A stretch of 64,000 nt of DNA. Origin: Caldicellulosiruptor bescii DSM 6725. GTDB taxonomy: Bacteria; Bacillota; Thermoanaerobacteria; Caldicellulosiruptorales; Caldicellulosiruptoraceae. Below the pieces are notes generated by a model, which was not told where the DNA came from, ran no database searches, and saw nothing but the letters and a program-made list of their open reading frames with translations. Each line of letters begins with the position of its first letter. Positions within the stretch are counted from its first letter, which is position 1. A program made the position numbers and the translations under genes. The stretch spans positions 2,772,001-2,836,000 of the forward strand of contig NC_012034.1 in assembly GCF_000022325.1 (NCBI RefSeq). The letters are read 5' to 3'. Positions 1 through 8,424 of the stretch are shown piece by piece.

Positions 1-282
1 AATTATACATTCATTTACATACTTCTGCGCAAGTTCCAAAACTTGTTGGTTAATCTCAATTCTCGTGAATTCTATCTGGGACATATACTCTAATAGCCTG
101 CTTCTTTTTGGTTCCTTGCACTTATTTAATTCAGTTATTACTGCACTTGAAATGTATACATTGTATTTTCCTTGTTTAAGCTCATCCCAAAATTTTTTTG
201 TTATCTGCATATACTCAGGATTATCCTGCTGGTCTAAGTGACTTATAACTGAAGTGTCAAGATATACTCGTAGCCTGGTCAA
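1..282 (-). CDS. PIN-domain protein, C-terminus beyond window
   Basis: The minus strand reads an open frame from a TTG at 282 to the window edge (94 residues, incomplete). It opens with TRLRVYLDTSVISHL, the first PIN motif: beta strand, Asp, then Thr/Ser. PIN domains are Mg-dependent ribonucleases and are often VapC-type toxins. The start is supported by an AAGGGGAG box about 13 nt upstream, which is rather long spacing. No antitoxin gene is visible in the first kilobase upstream, so toxin status is unproven. The remaining acidic residues lie in the missing part. Confidence 0.7.
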   Translation of the reverse strand, partial: MTRLRVYLDTSVISHLDQQDNPEYMQITKKFWDELKQGKYNVYISSAVITELNKCKEPKRSRLLEYMSQIEFTRIEINQQVLELAQKYVNECII

Positions 283-784
283 TGTTTCAAATTTTCTCCC
301 CTTCTTACACTAACATCTCTTCCCTGCCTCTGATTTAATTATACCACAAACCTGCATATTCTGTGTTAAAAAATATGAACGTACAATTGAAACACTAAAA
401 ATTATTAGAATCAATTTTTTTCTCACTTTTCTACTTTGACTTAACTTTGTCCCTGCCATAAAAGGTTTTTGCTTTATATTGGATATCATAAACCAATATT
501 AGATGATTTTGTAATTATCGTCGTTATTTCACCAAATAATTGACTCAACCCTAAAAACTTATGCGTTGTCCTACACCGGATTAATATACTGCACAAAATT
601 AGTTACAGACTTTAGTTTGATCATGAACTTTTATTCAGCTGGTTATAATCTCAAAATTTTTGACTTCAAAACAGAACTTGCACTGCAATATTCTATTTCT
701 TAAATAATTATGCTTGCTTTTTTGTGATTATTAGTTTATTATATAATTAAATGCTTATAAGCTATTGAAAGAGAGGTGTAAAAA

Positions 785-826
785 GCACAACTCTTTCTTT
801 TAAAGCTGAAAAAAGAAAGATTGTGC
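785..826 (+). promoter_or_regulatory. long hairpin in the leader of the arsR operon
   Basis: Arms of 17 and 16 nt (starting GCACAA at 785 and ending TTGTGC at 826) pair with a single bulge. The hairpin lies between a GAGAGGTG Shine-Dalgarno-like box at 772-779 and the ATG at 834. A TATAAT lies at 742-747. It could be an operator palindrome for the ArsR protein or an RNA element that brings the distant ribosome site close to the start codon. The rest of 283-784 shows no coding sequence that I can support. Confidence 0.55.
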
Positions 827-833
827 GAAAAAT

Positions 834-1130
834 ATGTCTACGGAAGAAAGACTTGCAAAGGTGTTCAAAGCGCTTTCTCACCCAATTAGAATAAAGATAG
901 TTCAAAACCTTTTGAGCGGTGAAAAGTGCGTATGTGAACTTTTACAGTTTGTTGAATTTTCTCAACCAAATTTATCTCAACATTTAAAAATCTTAAAAGA
1001 GGCCGGTTTGCTTGAACACCGCAAAGTGGGTGCAAATATGCATTACAGGATTAAAAATGAATATGTCAAGGCTTTGCTGAATATAGCAGAAAAATTCATA
1101 ATTGAGAACCAAAATTTTGAAAGGATGTGA
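834..1130 (+). CDS. ArsR/SmtB-family metal-responsive repressor
   Basis: A 98-residue winged-helix protein, normal length for the family. Residues 1-40 carry the dimerising helix and the CVC pair (Cys32, Cys34), the ligand site used by ArsR/CadC-type sensors for As(III), Sb(III), Cd or Pb. The recognition helix SQPNLSQHLKILKEAG follows at about 43-58. In this family metal binding releases the repressor from its own operator. It is the first gene of a tight operon: 6 nt to the permease and then a thioredoxin-like gene, so it probably senses the ion or oxyanion that the permease handles. The effector cannot be read from the sequence; arsenite is the best guess. Confidence 0.88.
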   Translation: MSTEERLAKVFKALSHPIRIKIVQNLLSGEKCVCELLQFVEFSQPNLSQHLKILKEAGLLEHRKVGANMHYRIKNEYVKALLNIAEKFIIENQNFERM

Positions 1131-1136
1131 TAGAAT

Positions 1137-2108
1137 TTGTTTTTCCCCATTCAAAAATTTGCAGATTTTGTAACTTACAATATTTTTAAAATCCCTCAGA
1201 ATTCAAAGCTCGCAAGTGCTGTGAACTTTTTTATATTTGACACAATCAAGATTTTCATTCTGCTATTTCTGATTGTATTTGTCATAACCTTTATAAGAAG
1301 CTTTTTCTCACCAGAAAAGACAAGAGAAATTCTTTCACACAAAAAACAAAATATCTTCCTTGCCCACATTTTAGCAGCGCTTTTAGGAATTGTGACACCA
1401 TTTTGTTCGTGCTCAGCAGTTCCGCTTTTTATTGGATTTGTTGAAGCAGGCATTCCACTTGGTGTGACATTTTCGTACTTGATTGCTGCCCCAATGGTAA
1501 ATGAGGTGGCGCTTGGACTTTTATATGCAAATTTTGGTCTTAAAATCGCTCTCATTTATGTACTGTCAGGTGAGATAATTGCAATTGCAAGTGGCATCCT
1601 AATTGGAAAGCTTAATCTTGAAAAATATGTTGAGGACTATGTTTTTAAAATCAAAGTTGGAAACGTTCAGATTGCTGAGGACAAAAAAACTTTAAATCAG
1701 CGTCTCAAAGAAACACTGGAATTTACCATTGAGCTTATAAAAAAGGTATGGGTATTTGTTGTTGTTGGAATTGGTATTGGTGCTTTTTTACACGGCTATA
1801 TCCCAACAGGAGCACTGACAAAGATTGCTGGAAAGAACAATCCTTTTGCTGTAATTTTTGCAACAGCACTCGGAATACCTCTTTATTCTAACGCAGCAGG
1901 AATAATTCCACTTGTGAGTGAATTCAGGCGCCTTGGGGTTTCGATGGGAACATCACTCTCTTTCATGATGAGTGTAACAGCCCTCTCTTTGCCTGAGATG
2001 ATACTTCTTCGCAGGGTATTAAAGCCAAAGCTTCTCGGAATATTTGTGGCAATTGTGGGCTGTGGAATAATTATAACAGGGTATCTATTTAACCTTATTC
2101 TTGGATAA
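1137..2108 (+). CDS. ArsP/DUF318-type permease
   Basis: A 323-residue membrane protein starting with TTG, with about eight hydrophobic segments and a soluble loop around residues 160-195. The motif TPFCSCSAVPLF (Cys90, Cys92) is the hallmark of the UPF0718/DUF318 permease family (ArsP, YraQ). ArsP members export organoarsenicals; most others have unknown substrates. It follows the ArsR gene by 6 nt and is followed by a small thioredoxin-like gene, an arrangement common for this family. That suggests a redox or metalloid detoxification operon. The TTG is preceded by AAGGATGTGA, a usable ribosome site overlapping the end of arsR. Confidence 0.85.
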   Translation: MFFPIQKFADFVTYNIFKIPQNSKLASAVNFFIFDTIKIFILLFLIVFVITFIRSFFSPEKTREILSHKKQNIFLAHILAALLGIVTPFCSCSAVPLFIGFVEAGIPLGVTFSYLIAAPMVNEVALGLLYANFGLKIALIYVLSGEIIAIASGILIGKLNLEKYVEDYVFKIKVGNVQIAEDKKTLNQRLKETLEFTIELIKKVWVFVVVGIGIGAFLHGYIPTGALTKIAGKNNPFAVIFATALGIPLYSNAAGIIPLVSEFRRLGVSMGTSLSFMMSVTALSLPEMILLRRVLKPKLLGIFVAIVGCGIIITGYLFNLILG

Positions 2109-2140
2109 AAACTTTTAAGAAGGGAAGGTGTGATTGACAG

Positions 2141-2386
2141 ATGGTTATAAAAGTTCTTGGTGGTGGATGTGCAAACTGTAAAAAGCTAATGGAAAATGCT
2201 AAAAAGGCAGCTGAGGAGCTTGGAATTGAGGCTCATTTTGAAGAGGTAAAAGACATCGAAAAGATAATGTCTTACGGTGTTATGAGAACACCTGCTCTTG
2301 TTGTTGATGAAAAGCTCATATTCTCAGGCAGGGTTGCAGGTGTTGAGGAAATAAAAGAAATTTTGAAAAAAGAGGCAGGAAAGTGA
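2141..2386 (+). CDS. small thioredoxin-fold protein (redox-active disulfide type)
   Basis: An 81-residue single-domain thioredoxin fold. The sequence shows a CANC active site (Cys10, Cys13) right after the first beta strand, and the cis-Pro segment RTPALVV at about 50-56. This matches the family of minimal thioredoxins often found beside DUF318 permeases and ArsR regulators. It probably passes electrons to, or reduces the cargo of, the permease system. The ATG is preceded by AAGGGAAGGTG. A strong terminator closes the operon 14 nt after the stop codon. Confidence 0.85.
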   Translation: MVIKVLGGGCANCKKLMENAKKAAEELGIEAHFEEVKDIEKIMSYGVMRTPALVVDEKLIFSGRVAGVEEIKEILKKEAGK

Positions 2387-2399
2387 ATAGTTATTTAAT

Positions 2400-2426
2400 A
2401 AAAGGCGGGCAGCACACCCGCCTTTT
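2400..2426 (+). terminator. Rho-independent terminator of the arsR operon
   Basis: The arms AAAAGGCGGG and CCCGCCTTTT pair perfectly over 10 bp around a 7-nt loop. The A/T runs on both sides would allow termination in either direction. Confidence 0.9.
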
Positions 2427-2586
2427 AACTTTTCGGTATTAAATTTTCTATCACTCTTTTAGCTACCAAAAATTTATTTGTGAGACCTGCTTTTTGTTCC
2501 AAATTTTCAAAAAAAATTTTTTATTCATCAATTTACATAACATCACTTTGTACACTGTTGCTTGCCCTGTTTAGACTCAGACCTAC

Positions 2587-3501
2587 TCAAACTCCTCCTC
2601 TTTTCCTGAACTCTTGAGCACTCATACCTTTGTGTTTATGAAAAACTCTGGCAAAAGTGGAATATGAATCAAATCCAACCTCAAGCGCGATGTCTGTTAC
2701 AGGCTTGTCGGTTGAAAGAAGCAAACTGCATGCGTGCTGAAGCCTCACTTCATTCAAAAAGTTGTGAAAGTTGCTCCCAACAAGCTTTTTAAAAAGCTGG
2801 CTTATGTAAGAGGGACTTAAGTGAAACTCTTTTGACAAGGTTTTCAGGTCTATGTTCTGGTTATAATTCTTATGTACATAGTACACAAGCTGCCAGTAGT
2901 CGAACGGAACAGGAATGCTCTCTTTTTGAGCTCTGTTTGTGACAGAGTTAGAAGCAGGTCTTTGAAAGCTTTTATCACATGCCAAATTTCTGCACCTGTC
3001 AAAATACGCAACTATTTCTAAAATCTTGGCTTTGAGTATTATCTCTGCCCACACATCCTGCTGGTTATAATATATCCATGCTTCTTTAAAGAGCCTGTCC
3101 ATCACCTCTTTTTCCTTGCCTTCAAAGTAGTAATAGGGAAGTACATTTTCGTCATAACTCAAAAGAAGTTCTCCTATTCTGTAAAAAATGCTTGATGGTG
3201 CTAAAAGCTCCTCAAACGAAATGGCAACAACATAGATTGAAAGAGGAGTTTGCTCTGAATAATCTATTCTGTGAATCTGGTACGGCATGACAATTGAAAA
3301 TGTGCCAGGTTTTAAATTGTAGCTGATTGAATTTATGTGTTCTGTCCCCTCACCTTTTACAACATACATAAACTCAACAAAGTTGTGCCTGTGAAGCTTA
3401 AAATATCTTGGGTCTTCCCAGAAATTCAGGGCAAACTTCTGTGGCCGCTGGCTGACATAATCAAAAATCTCTTCTATGTAAAGAGGCTCTTTTTCTGGCA
3501 T
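2587..3501 (-). CDS. AraC-family transcriptional regulator
   Basis: 304 residues. The N-terminal 150 residues resemble an AraC cupin sensor, with HRHNFVEFMYVVKGEG giving the metal/sugar-pocket strand. Residues of about 205-300 hold two helix-turn-helix motifs: LKTLSKEFHLSPSYISQLFKK, then VTDIALEVGFDSYSTFARVFHKH. This is the normal layout and length. AraC proteins of this type usually activate sugar-use genes near them, but no carbohydrate gene is adjacent here, so the ligand is unknown. It is transcribed convergently with the arsR operon and divergently from queF. Confidence 0.88.
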   Translation of the reverse strand: MPEKEPLYIEEIFDYVSQRPQKFALNFWEDPRYFKLHRHNFVEFMYVVKGEGTEHINSISYNLKPGTFSIVMPYQIHRIDYSEQTPLSIYVVAISFEELLAPSSIFYRIGELLLSYDENVLPYYYFEGKEKEVMDRLFKEAWIYYNQQDVWAEIILKAKILEIVAYFDRCRNLACDKSFQRPASNSVTNRAQKESIPVPFDYWQLVYYVHKNYNQNIDLKTLSKEFHLSPSYISQLFKKLVGSNFHNFLNEVRLQHACSLLLSTDKPVTDIALEVGFDSYSTFARVFHKHKGMSAQEFRKRGGV

Positions 3502-3613
3502 TTATCATTTCCCCTTAACAATTTTAAATTCTCGTGTTAATTTTCATTATACACCAATTTACAATGCAAATTAAAGTGTGCTAAAATCTTTTTGCAGCTT
3601 TTACATAGCGCTG

Positions 3614-3648
3614 CACGGGTCGCAGCAACCCCGGTCAAAAAAACAAGG
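3614..3648 (+). ncRNA. PreQ1-I riboswitch upstream of queF
   Basis: The segment reads CACGGGTCGCAGCAACCCC, then GGTCAAAAAAACAAGG. It matches the Thermoanaerobacter PreQ1-I aptamer closely as I remember it: a GGGT/ACCC stem, an A-rich tail, and a CAAGG 3' end that folds back as an H-type pseudoknot. It sits directly before the AAAGGAG ribosome site (3650-3655) of queF. Ligand-induced pseudoknot formation would therefore hide the site and lower translation. PreQ1 is the product of QueF, which makes this end-product feedback. Confidence 0.9.
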
Positions 3649-3664
3649 TAAAGGAGTGTTTTTA

Positions 3665-4060
3665 ATGTCTGACAAATACCAGCAAAGAAGATTTGACATC
3701 TATGGGTATGAAAAGATTGACACAGAGGTCTTAGAAGCAATCCCCTATGAATACCCTGAAAAGAACACGGTAGTGGAATATATCACAGAAGAATTTTCAT
3801 CAGTCTGTCCGTGGACAGGTCTTCCTGATACGGCAAAGCTTACAATTCGATATATCCCTCACCAAAAACTTGTTGAGCTAAAATCTCTCAAGTATTATCT
3901 AACTTCATACAGAAACGTGGGAATACTGCAGGAACATGCAGTAAATAGAATCCTTGATGACCTTGTAAAACTGCTTGAGCCAAAGTTTATGGAAGTGATT
4001 GGAGAGTTCCATGAACGTGGAGGAATATCAACAAAAGTAGTGGCAAGGTACGAAAAATGA
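3665..4060 (+). CDS. queF: NADPH-dependent 7-cyano-7-deazaguanine reductase QueF
   Basis: 131 residues, the size of the short unimodular QueF. It reduces preQ0 (a nitrile) to preQ1 in queuosine biosynthesis, the only known enzymatic four-electron nitrile-to-amine reduction. [11 protein letters not shown] holds the catalytic Cys48, which forms the thioimide, and Asp55. The substrate-binding segment is [15 protein letters not shown] and the C-terminal HERGGIS completes the family pattern. The frame is open further upstream, but the ATG at 3665 is the right start because it follows the riboswitch and AAAGGAG. The coding end is folded into a terminator. No queC, queD or queE gene lies nearby. Confidence 0.95.
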   Translation: MSDKYQQRRFDIYGYEKIDTEVLEAIPYEYPEKNTVVEYITEEFSSVCPWTGLPDTAKLTIRYIPHQKLVELKSLKYYLTSYRNVGILQEHAVNRILDDLVKLLEPKFMEVIGEFHERGGISTKVVARYEK

Positions 4061-4082
4061 TACCTTGCCACTTTTATTTTTT
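4039..4082 (+). terminator. terminator overlapping the queF stop codon
   Basis: A perfect 12-bp stem (AGTGGCAAGGTA / TACCTTGCCACT) with a 10-nt loop is followed by CTTTTATTTTTTT. The 5' arm lies in the last codons of queF and the TGA is in the loop, so a translating ribosome would cover the hairpin. It may also serve the convergent gene ending at 4082. Confidence 0.88.
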
Positions 4083-4732
4083 TACTCAGCTCCTTCAAAA
4101 ATATTTATCACAAACTGCAAATTGTCAAGCCTAAAGAGGGAAAAGTTATCCCAGAAGATGCAGCTTCCACACACAATTAGCTTTCCACCGCTTTCAAATC
4201 TTTTTTGAGCGATAAGCACAGGCGATTTTTTGCCACTGTCTGTGAGGCTAGTCTTTCTTGCCTCAAGCACAACCTCAGCTCCATTTCCAACCTCAAGTGG
4301 TGCTGAGTACGGAAACACAACCTCTTTAACACCTTTTCGGTAAAGTTTTACTTCATCTGTTGTTATTATAAAAAGGTCATCTTCTAAATGGTGTATCTCA
4401 TCCTTTATACCTTCTGGCAATATGTTTATTCCATATTCTCTTGTGATGCTATTGCAAATCTCAGAGACACCATCTTTGTTTTTGAAATGTGCTGTAAAGA
4501 TGATTTTCTTGCCCTTTTGCTGCAAAGCTTCTCTTATCTTTTCCTTCTCTTCATTGCTGAAAGGATTTTCTGGGTAGTTGAAAACTATGACATCATACTC
4601 AAAAAGCCTGTCAAAATCGTCTACCTCTTCAATTTCAATTTTTCTTTTGCAAAGCTCCTTGTAAAGTCCTGAAAAGTAATAACCATCTGTGAGCAGAAAC
4701 TCTTGATGAGTTGCGCTCCATGCAACTTTCAT
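4082..4732 (-). CDS. hypothetical protein, glutamine-amidotransferase-like fold
   Basis: 216 residues, not recognised at family level. The N-terminal MKVAWSATHQEFLLTDGYYFSGLY and the alternating strand pattern (YDVIVFNYP; GKKIIFTAHF; GGKLIVCGSCIFWD) resemble class I amidotransferase-like or DUF4350-type domains. Those sense or bind ligands without catalysis, and no catalytic Cys-His-Glu triad is evident. There is no signal peptide, so it is probably cytoplasmic. It is a single gene, convergent with queF. The function is unknown. Confidence 0.6.
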   Translation of the reverse strand: MKVAWSATHQEFLLTDGYYFSGLYKELCKRKIEIEEVDDFDRLFEYDVIVFNYPENPFSNEEKEKIREALQQKGKKIIFTAHFKNKDGVSEICNSITREYGINILPEGIKDEIHHLEDDLFIITTDEVKLYRKGVKEVVFPYSAPLEVGNGAEVVLEARKTSLTDSGKKSPVLIAQKRFESGGKLIVCGSCIFWDNFSLFRLDNLQFVINIFEGAE

Positions 4733-4954
4733 CTACTTTCTCACCCTGTGTGCTGTAGTTTTGCAAATATGTGGACAAACAATTTTTCTTAAGTACTTTA
4801 TATAATTTATTTTACCATCCTCAAAATTCTTCTCAAAAGCCTTAAAATATACAAAATTGTCCTTCCCAGGCGTATTTATTTTTTGTCATAAAGTGATATT
4901 ATTATATATGTAATTTTTAAAGATTGATAGTTCATGAAATTTCGAAGGGAGCGA

Positions 4955-6391
4955 TTGACAGGGACTATGCACACTCAAGAAGACAGAAAAATAAATAAAA
5001 ACATACTCATCGCAACAACACTTTCTTCTTTTTTAGTGCCGTTTATGTCAAGCGCAGTCAATATTGCCGCACCAGATATAGCAAAAAGTTTTAAGCTCAA
5101 CGCTGAAGAGCTGAACCTTGTGATAAGCATATTTTTGATATTCTCTGCAGCCTTCATTCTTCCCATGGGAAAGCTCTCTGACACATTTGACAGGACCAAG
5201 ATATTCAAAACAGGGCTTTTGCTGTTTACACTTTCAACCCTGATGTGTGCACTCTCAAACACAGTAGAAATTCTTTTTGTCTTCCGCGCACTTCAGGGAT
5301 TTTTCTCAGCATTCACATTTGTGACATCTATGCCAATCTTGATTGAAGAACACTTACCACAAATAAGGGGAAGGCTTTTAGGGATAAACACAGCAGTTGT
5401 GTACTTGGGGACATCCTTAGGACCTTTTTTGGGTGGTTTGCTTGTAAAACTTTGGGGATACAGAAGCATATTTTTGTTTGGATTTGCCATAGGACTTGTT
5501 GGTTCATTTGTGAGTTTATTTTTACTCCAAAAAGAAGTGAAAAATACAAGGCAGGCAAAACTACTTGACAGCCTTAAATCGCTTGACAAAATGGGCACAA
5601 TCCTGTCGATGACAGGGCTTTTTCTTTTAATGTACGGAGCCTCCACATTTGAACTGGGAAATACCTCTAAAATTTTGTTCTTTGCAGGGTTAATTTTGAT
5701 GGTAATTTTTGTTGTTGCAGAGGCAAAACTTCAAAATCCCATTTTGGACGTAAAACTGTTTGTAAAAATCCCGCAGTTTGGATTTTCAAACTTAGCAGCG
5801 CTCATAAACTACAGCTGCACATTTTCTGCGTCTTACCTTATGTCGCTGTACCTTCAACTTGTAAAAGCTCTGCCATCCCAGCTTGCAGGCTCTATTTTGA
5901 TTGTTCAACCACTGTCGCAGGTTATTACTTCATTAATTTCCGGCAGAGCCTCTGAAAAGATAGAACCAAGAAAGCTTGCAACATCTGGCATGGTTTTGAC
6001 CACAGCTGGTCTTTTTATTTTTTCAACTTTTGCTGCTAAAACAAACCTTGTTATTGTTATCTTAAATCTGTTTATCATGGGGATTGGTTTTGGACTTTTC
6101 TCATCGCCAAACACAAATGTTGTTATGAGCTGTGTACCAAAATCACTCTATGGCACAGCATCATCAACAATATCTGTCATGAGAGTTATAGGACAGGCAT
6201 TCTCAATGGCAATTGTTTCGTTTGTATCAATCATGTTTTTGAAAGGCGTAAAACTTTCGCACGAAAACTATCTTCTTATTCTAAAGAGCATGAAGACAAG
6301 CTTTTTGGTGTTTGCACTTCTCTCTATTCTGGGAATTGTTGCGTCATACAAAAGAGGAAATATTTACTCTGAAGTAAAACAAAGCAAATAA
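4955..6391 (+). CDS. MFS drug:H+ antiporter, 14-TM DHA2 type
   Basis: About 478 residues with some 14 hydrophobic segments. The early motif LSDTFDRTKIFKTGLLLF (motif A, loop 2-3) and LGTSLGPFLGGLL (antiporter motif C) point to the EmrB/QacA branch of the major facilitator superfamily, which exports drugs or metabolites against a proton gradient. The start is uncertain: GAAGGGAG at 4944-4951 suits the TTG at 4955 (short spacing) or the ATG at 4967. An in-frame ATG at 4934 lies upstream of the ribosome site and is unlikely. It is monocistronic, with a terminator right after the stop. The substrate is not predictable. Confidence 0.88.
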   Translation: MTGTMHTQEDRKINKNILIATTLSSFLVPFMSSAVNIAAPDIAKSFKLNAEELNLVISIFLIFSAAFILPMGKLSDTFDRTKIFKTGLLLFTLSTLMCALSNTVEILFVFRALQGFFSAFTFVTSMPILIEEHLPQIRGRLLGINTAVVYLGTSLGPFLGGLLVKLWGYRSIFLFGFAIGLVGSFVSLFLLQKEVKNTRQAKLLDSLKSLDKMGTILSMTGLFLLMYGASTFELGNTSKILFFAGLILMVIFVVAEAKLQNPILDVKLFVKIPQFGFSNLAALINYSCTFSASYLMSLYLQLVKALPSQLAGSILIVQPLSQVITSLISGRASEKIEPRKLATSGMVLTTAGLFIFSTFAAKTNLVIVILNLFIMGIGFGLFSSPNTNVVMSCVPKSLYGTASSTISVMRVIGQAFSMAIVSFVSIMFLKGVKLSHENYLLILKSMKTSFLVFALLSILGIVASYKRGNIYSEVKQSK

Positions 6392-6425
6392 AGGGGCAGC
6401 TCAAACTCTGGCTACCCCTGTTTTT
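6392..6425 (+). terminator. terminator after the MFS gene
   Basis: The arms AGGGGCAGC and GGCTACCCCT pair imperfectly and are followed by GTTTTTCTT. It lies between convergent genes and may act for both. Confidence 0.75.
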
Positions 6426-6435
6426 CTTATATCTT

Positions 6436-7092
6436 TTATTCCAATGCTTTTATATCCTCAACAACTGGATTTGACTTAGGACTTTGAGGATTTGTCTTAA
6501 AAGTTACCTCAACGTCGGTATTTTCATTAAGGTAAGCTAATTTATCGGAAACATTACTAATTTGCAAAACTATGTGTTTTTGGTCAAACACAAACTCTGC
6601 AAAGTTGTTGTCTGCAAGTCCCACAAACTTCCCTTTTAGAGTCACCTTATCAGGCTTTTTTATACTCACAATTCGTGGGTTACCACCATCTTTGGGCTTT
6701 TCAAATTCAACTTCAACAATCTCACCCTCTGAAAGATTAAGCCCCTGAGTGAGATTTTCATCAACTTCAAATTCTTTGAAGTCAAAGTTTGTGTTAATAA
6801 GCGAAAGCTGTATAGTGTGTGCATCAACACCACCGACAAACCTTGCAACAGCTTTATACACTTCAGACAAAACCTCTTGGCTTTGCTGTTGGCTTGGATT
6901 TTCTTGCTCAAGCTGACTCTGTTCTTGCCTTGGCTGATTTGAATTCTCATCTGCTTGATGAGGCTGCTGCACAGCAGGTTTTTGATTGAGATACCCCGCT
7001 ATGTAATAACCTGCCAAACCTCCAAGAACACATACCACTACAATCAAAACTGCAATCCACAACCTTTTTGCAGCACCTTTTTTTATTCTCAT
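6436..7092 (-). CDS. membrane-anchored hypothetical protein with Gln-rich linker
   Basis: About 218 residues. One transmembrane helix near the N-terminus (WIAVLIVVVCVLGGLAGYYIA) follows a Lys/Arg-rich start. Next comes a Q/E/P/S-rich linker (about residues 40-75) and a C-terminal globular region with KVTLKGKFVGL and VEVTF strands. The layout indicates a protein anchored in the membrane with an extracytoplasmic beta domain. No family was recognised. The start at 7092 is chosen because AAGGAG lies 12 nt upstream; the frame stays open to 7131 without a ribosome site. Confidence 0.65.
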   Translation of the reverse strand: MRIKKGAAKRLWIAVLIVVVCVLGGLAGYYIAGYLNQKPAVQQPHQADENSNQPRQEQSQLEQENPSQQQSQEVLSEVYKAVARFVGGVDAHTIQLSLINTNFDFKEFEVDENLTQGLNLSEGEIVEVEFEKPKDGGNPRIVSIKKPDKVTLKGKFVGLADNNFAEFVFDQKHIVLQISNVSDKLAYLNENTDVEVTFKTNPQSPKSNPVVEDIKALE

Positions 7093-7186
7093 AAAAAATC
7101 CTGACTCCTTCTTTGCCAAATGAAAAGTCACATTTTCTTACATACTTATAAGTCTACAGCAAAGCCTAATCAAAATCAATGGAATT

Positions 7187-8242
7187 TTAAGACGCAGCAG
7201 CTCTTTTGTAATGCCTGCTTTGTCCTTTTCCCTGTCCAACTTTTCTACCAAGCGAAACTATAATTGACTCAATACAACCTCTGCACTTTGTCGCATCTTC
7301 ATTTATGCAAATCTTTCCAGGATACAACTCATATTTGAGCTTGTACTCAAGGTCATTTACATTTGGCATCACAATGTTTGCACCGCACATGAGACCTTTT
7401 TGTCTTCCAAGAGGGTCTAAAGTGCCAAGCGCAGTTGTTGCAGGAATATTAGCATCTGGAATCAAAAGCCTCAAAATGGCAATGCTCTTTAAAGTTAAAT
7501 CCACCGAACCTTCCTCTGCATCTTTTAGAGGCGTCTGTGGATGAGGAATAAAAGGTCCTATGCCTATCATATCTGCATCCAGCTCTTTTACAAGAAGTAT
7601 ATCCTGTGCCAAATCATCAATAGTTTGCCCCGGAAGACCTATCAAAAAACCTGTCCCAAGCTCATACCCAAGATTTTTTATCCATTTGAGACATTCTATC
7701 CTGTTTTCAAAGCTCATTCCGGGATGATATTTTCTATATAGCTTTTTGTTTGAAGTTTCAAATCTCATCAAAAACCTGTCTGCTCCGGCATCTTTGAATG
7801 CCTTGTACTCATCATATGACCTTTCACCAATTGAAAGTGTTATAGCAACATCCACGCTACTTTTTATCTTTTTTATAATTGAACACAGCATGTCTTTGGT
7901 GTAATACATATCCTCACCAGACTGCAATACAACCGTGCGGTACCCCATCTGATACGCCCTTTTCGCAACCTCTACAATCTCATCTTCCTGCATTCTGTAA
8001 CGCTGAGCTTGGCTATTGCTTCGTCTCAGACCACAGTAAAAACAGTCGTTTTTGCAGTAGCTTGAAAATTCAATAAGCCCTCTTAAAAAGACCTCATCTC
8101 CAACATGTTCTTTTCTTACACTATCAGCTGTTTTGAAAAGAAGTTCTTTATCATCACCTTCTGCCATCAGCAAAAGTTTTATCTCATCTTTTGTGAGAAT
8201 ATTCTCATAACATGCTTTTTCCAAAATATCTTTTACTTTCAT
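7187..8242 (-). CDS. hydE: [FeFe]-hydrogenase H-cluster maturase HydE (radical SAM)
   Basis: 351 residues. CKNDCFYCGLR (Cys63, Cys67, Cys70) is the CX3CX2C site for the radical-SAM 4Fe-4S cluster. The core carries VVLQSGED, the GFLIGLPGQT segment and GPFIPHPQTPL, all typical of HydE. HydE, with HydF and HydG, builds the diiron subcluster of the hydrogenase H-cluster. A further cysteine set near the C-terminus (KCRGC) may hold the accessory cluster seen in some HydE proteins. The start is placed at the ATG at 8242, with GGAGAG 9 nt upstream. No hydF, hydG or hydrogenase gene is in the window, so the maturation genes are dispersed. Confidence 0.9.
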   Translation of the reverse strand: MKVKDILEKACYENILTKDEIKLLLMAEGDDKELLFKTADSVRKEHVGDEVFLRGLIEFSSYCKNDCFYCGLRRSNSQAQRYRMQEDEIVEVAKRAYQMGYRTVVLQSGEDMYYTKDMLCSIIKKIKSSVDVAITLSIGERSYDEYKAFKDAGADRFLMRFETSNKKLYRKYHPGMSFENRIECLKWIKNLGYELGTGFLIGLPGQTIDDLAQDILLVKELDADMIGIGPFIPHPQTPLKDAEEGSVDLTLKSIAILRLLIPDANIPATTALGTLDPLGRQKGLMCGANIVMPNVNDLEYKLKYELYPGKICINEDATKCRGCIESIIVSLGRKVGQGKGQSRHYKRAAAS

Positions 8243-8424
8243 TTTACTGGTCTCTCCTGTCAAACAGAAAATTTGAGTATTTCTATCTATTTTAATGCTT
8301 TTGATTTTATTATACCATATTATATAATGGTTTAAAAGTCTACCTTAATCCACTTTTTACCAGAATGGTATACATATTTATTTTTGTGGTATAATTGAAT
8401 AAGGAAAGAGGGGAGGAATATTCG

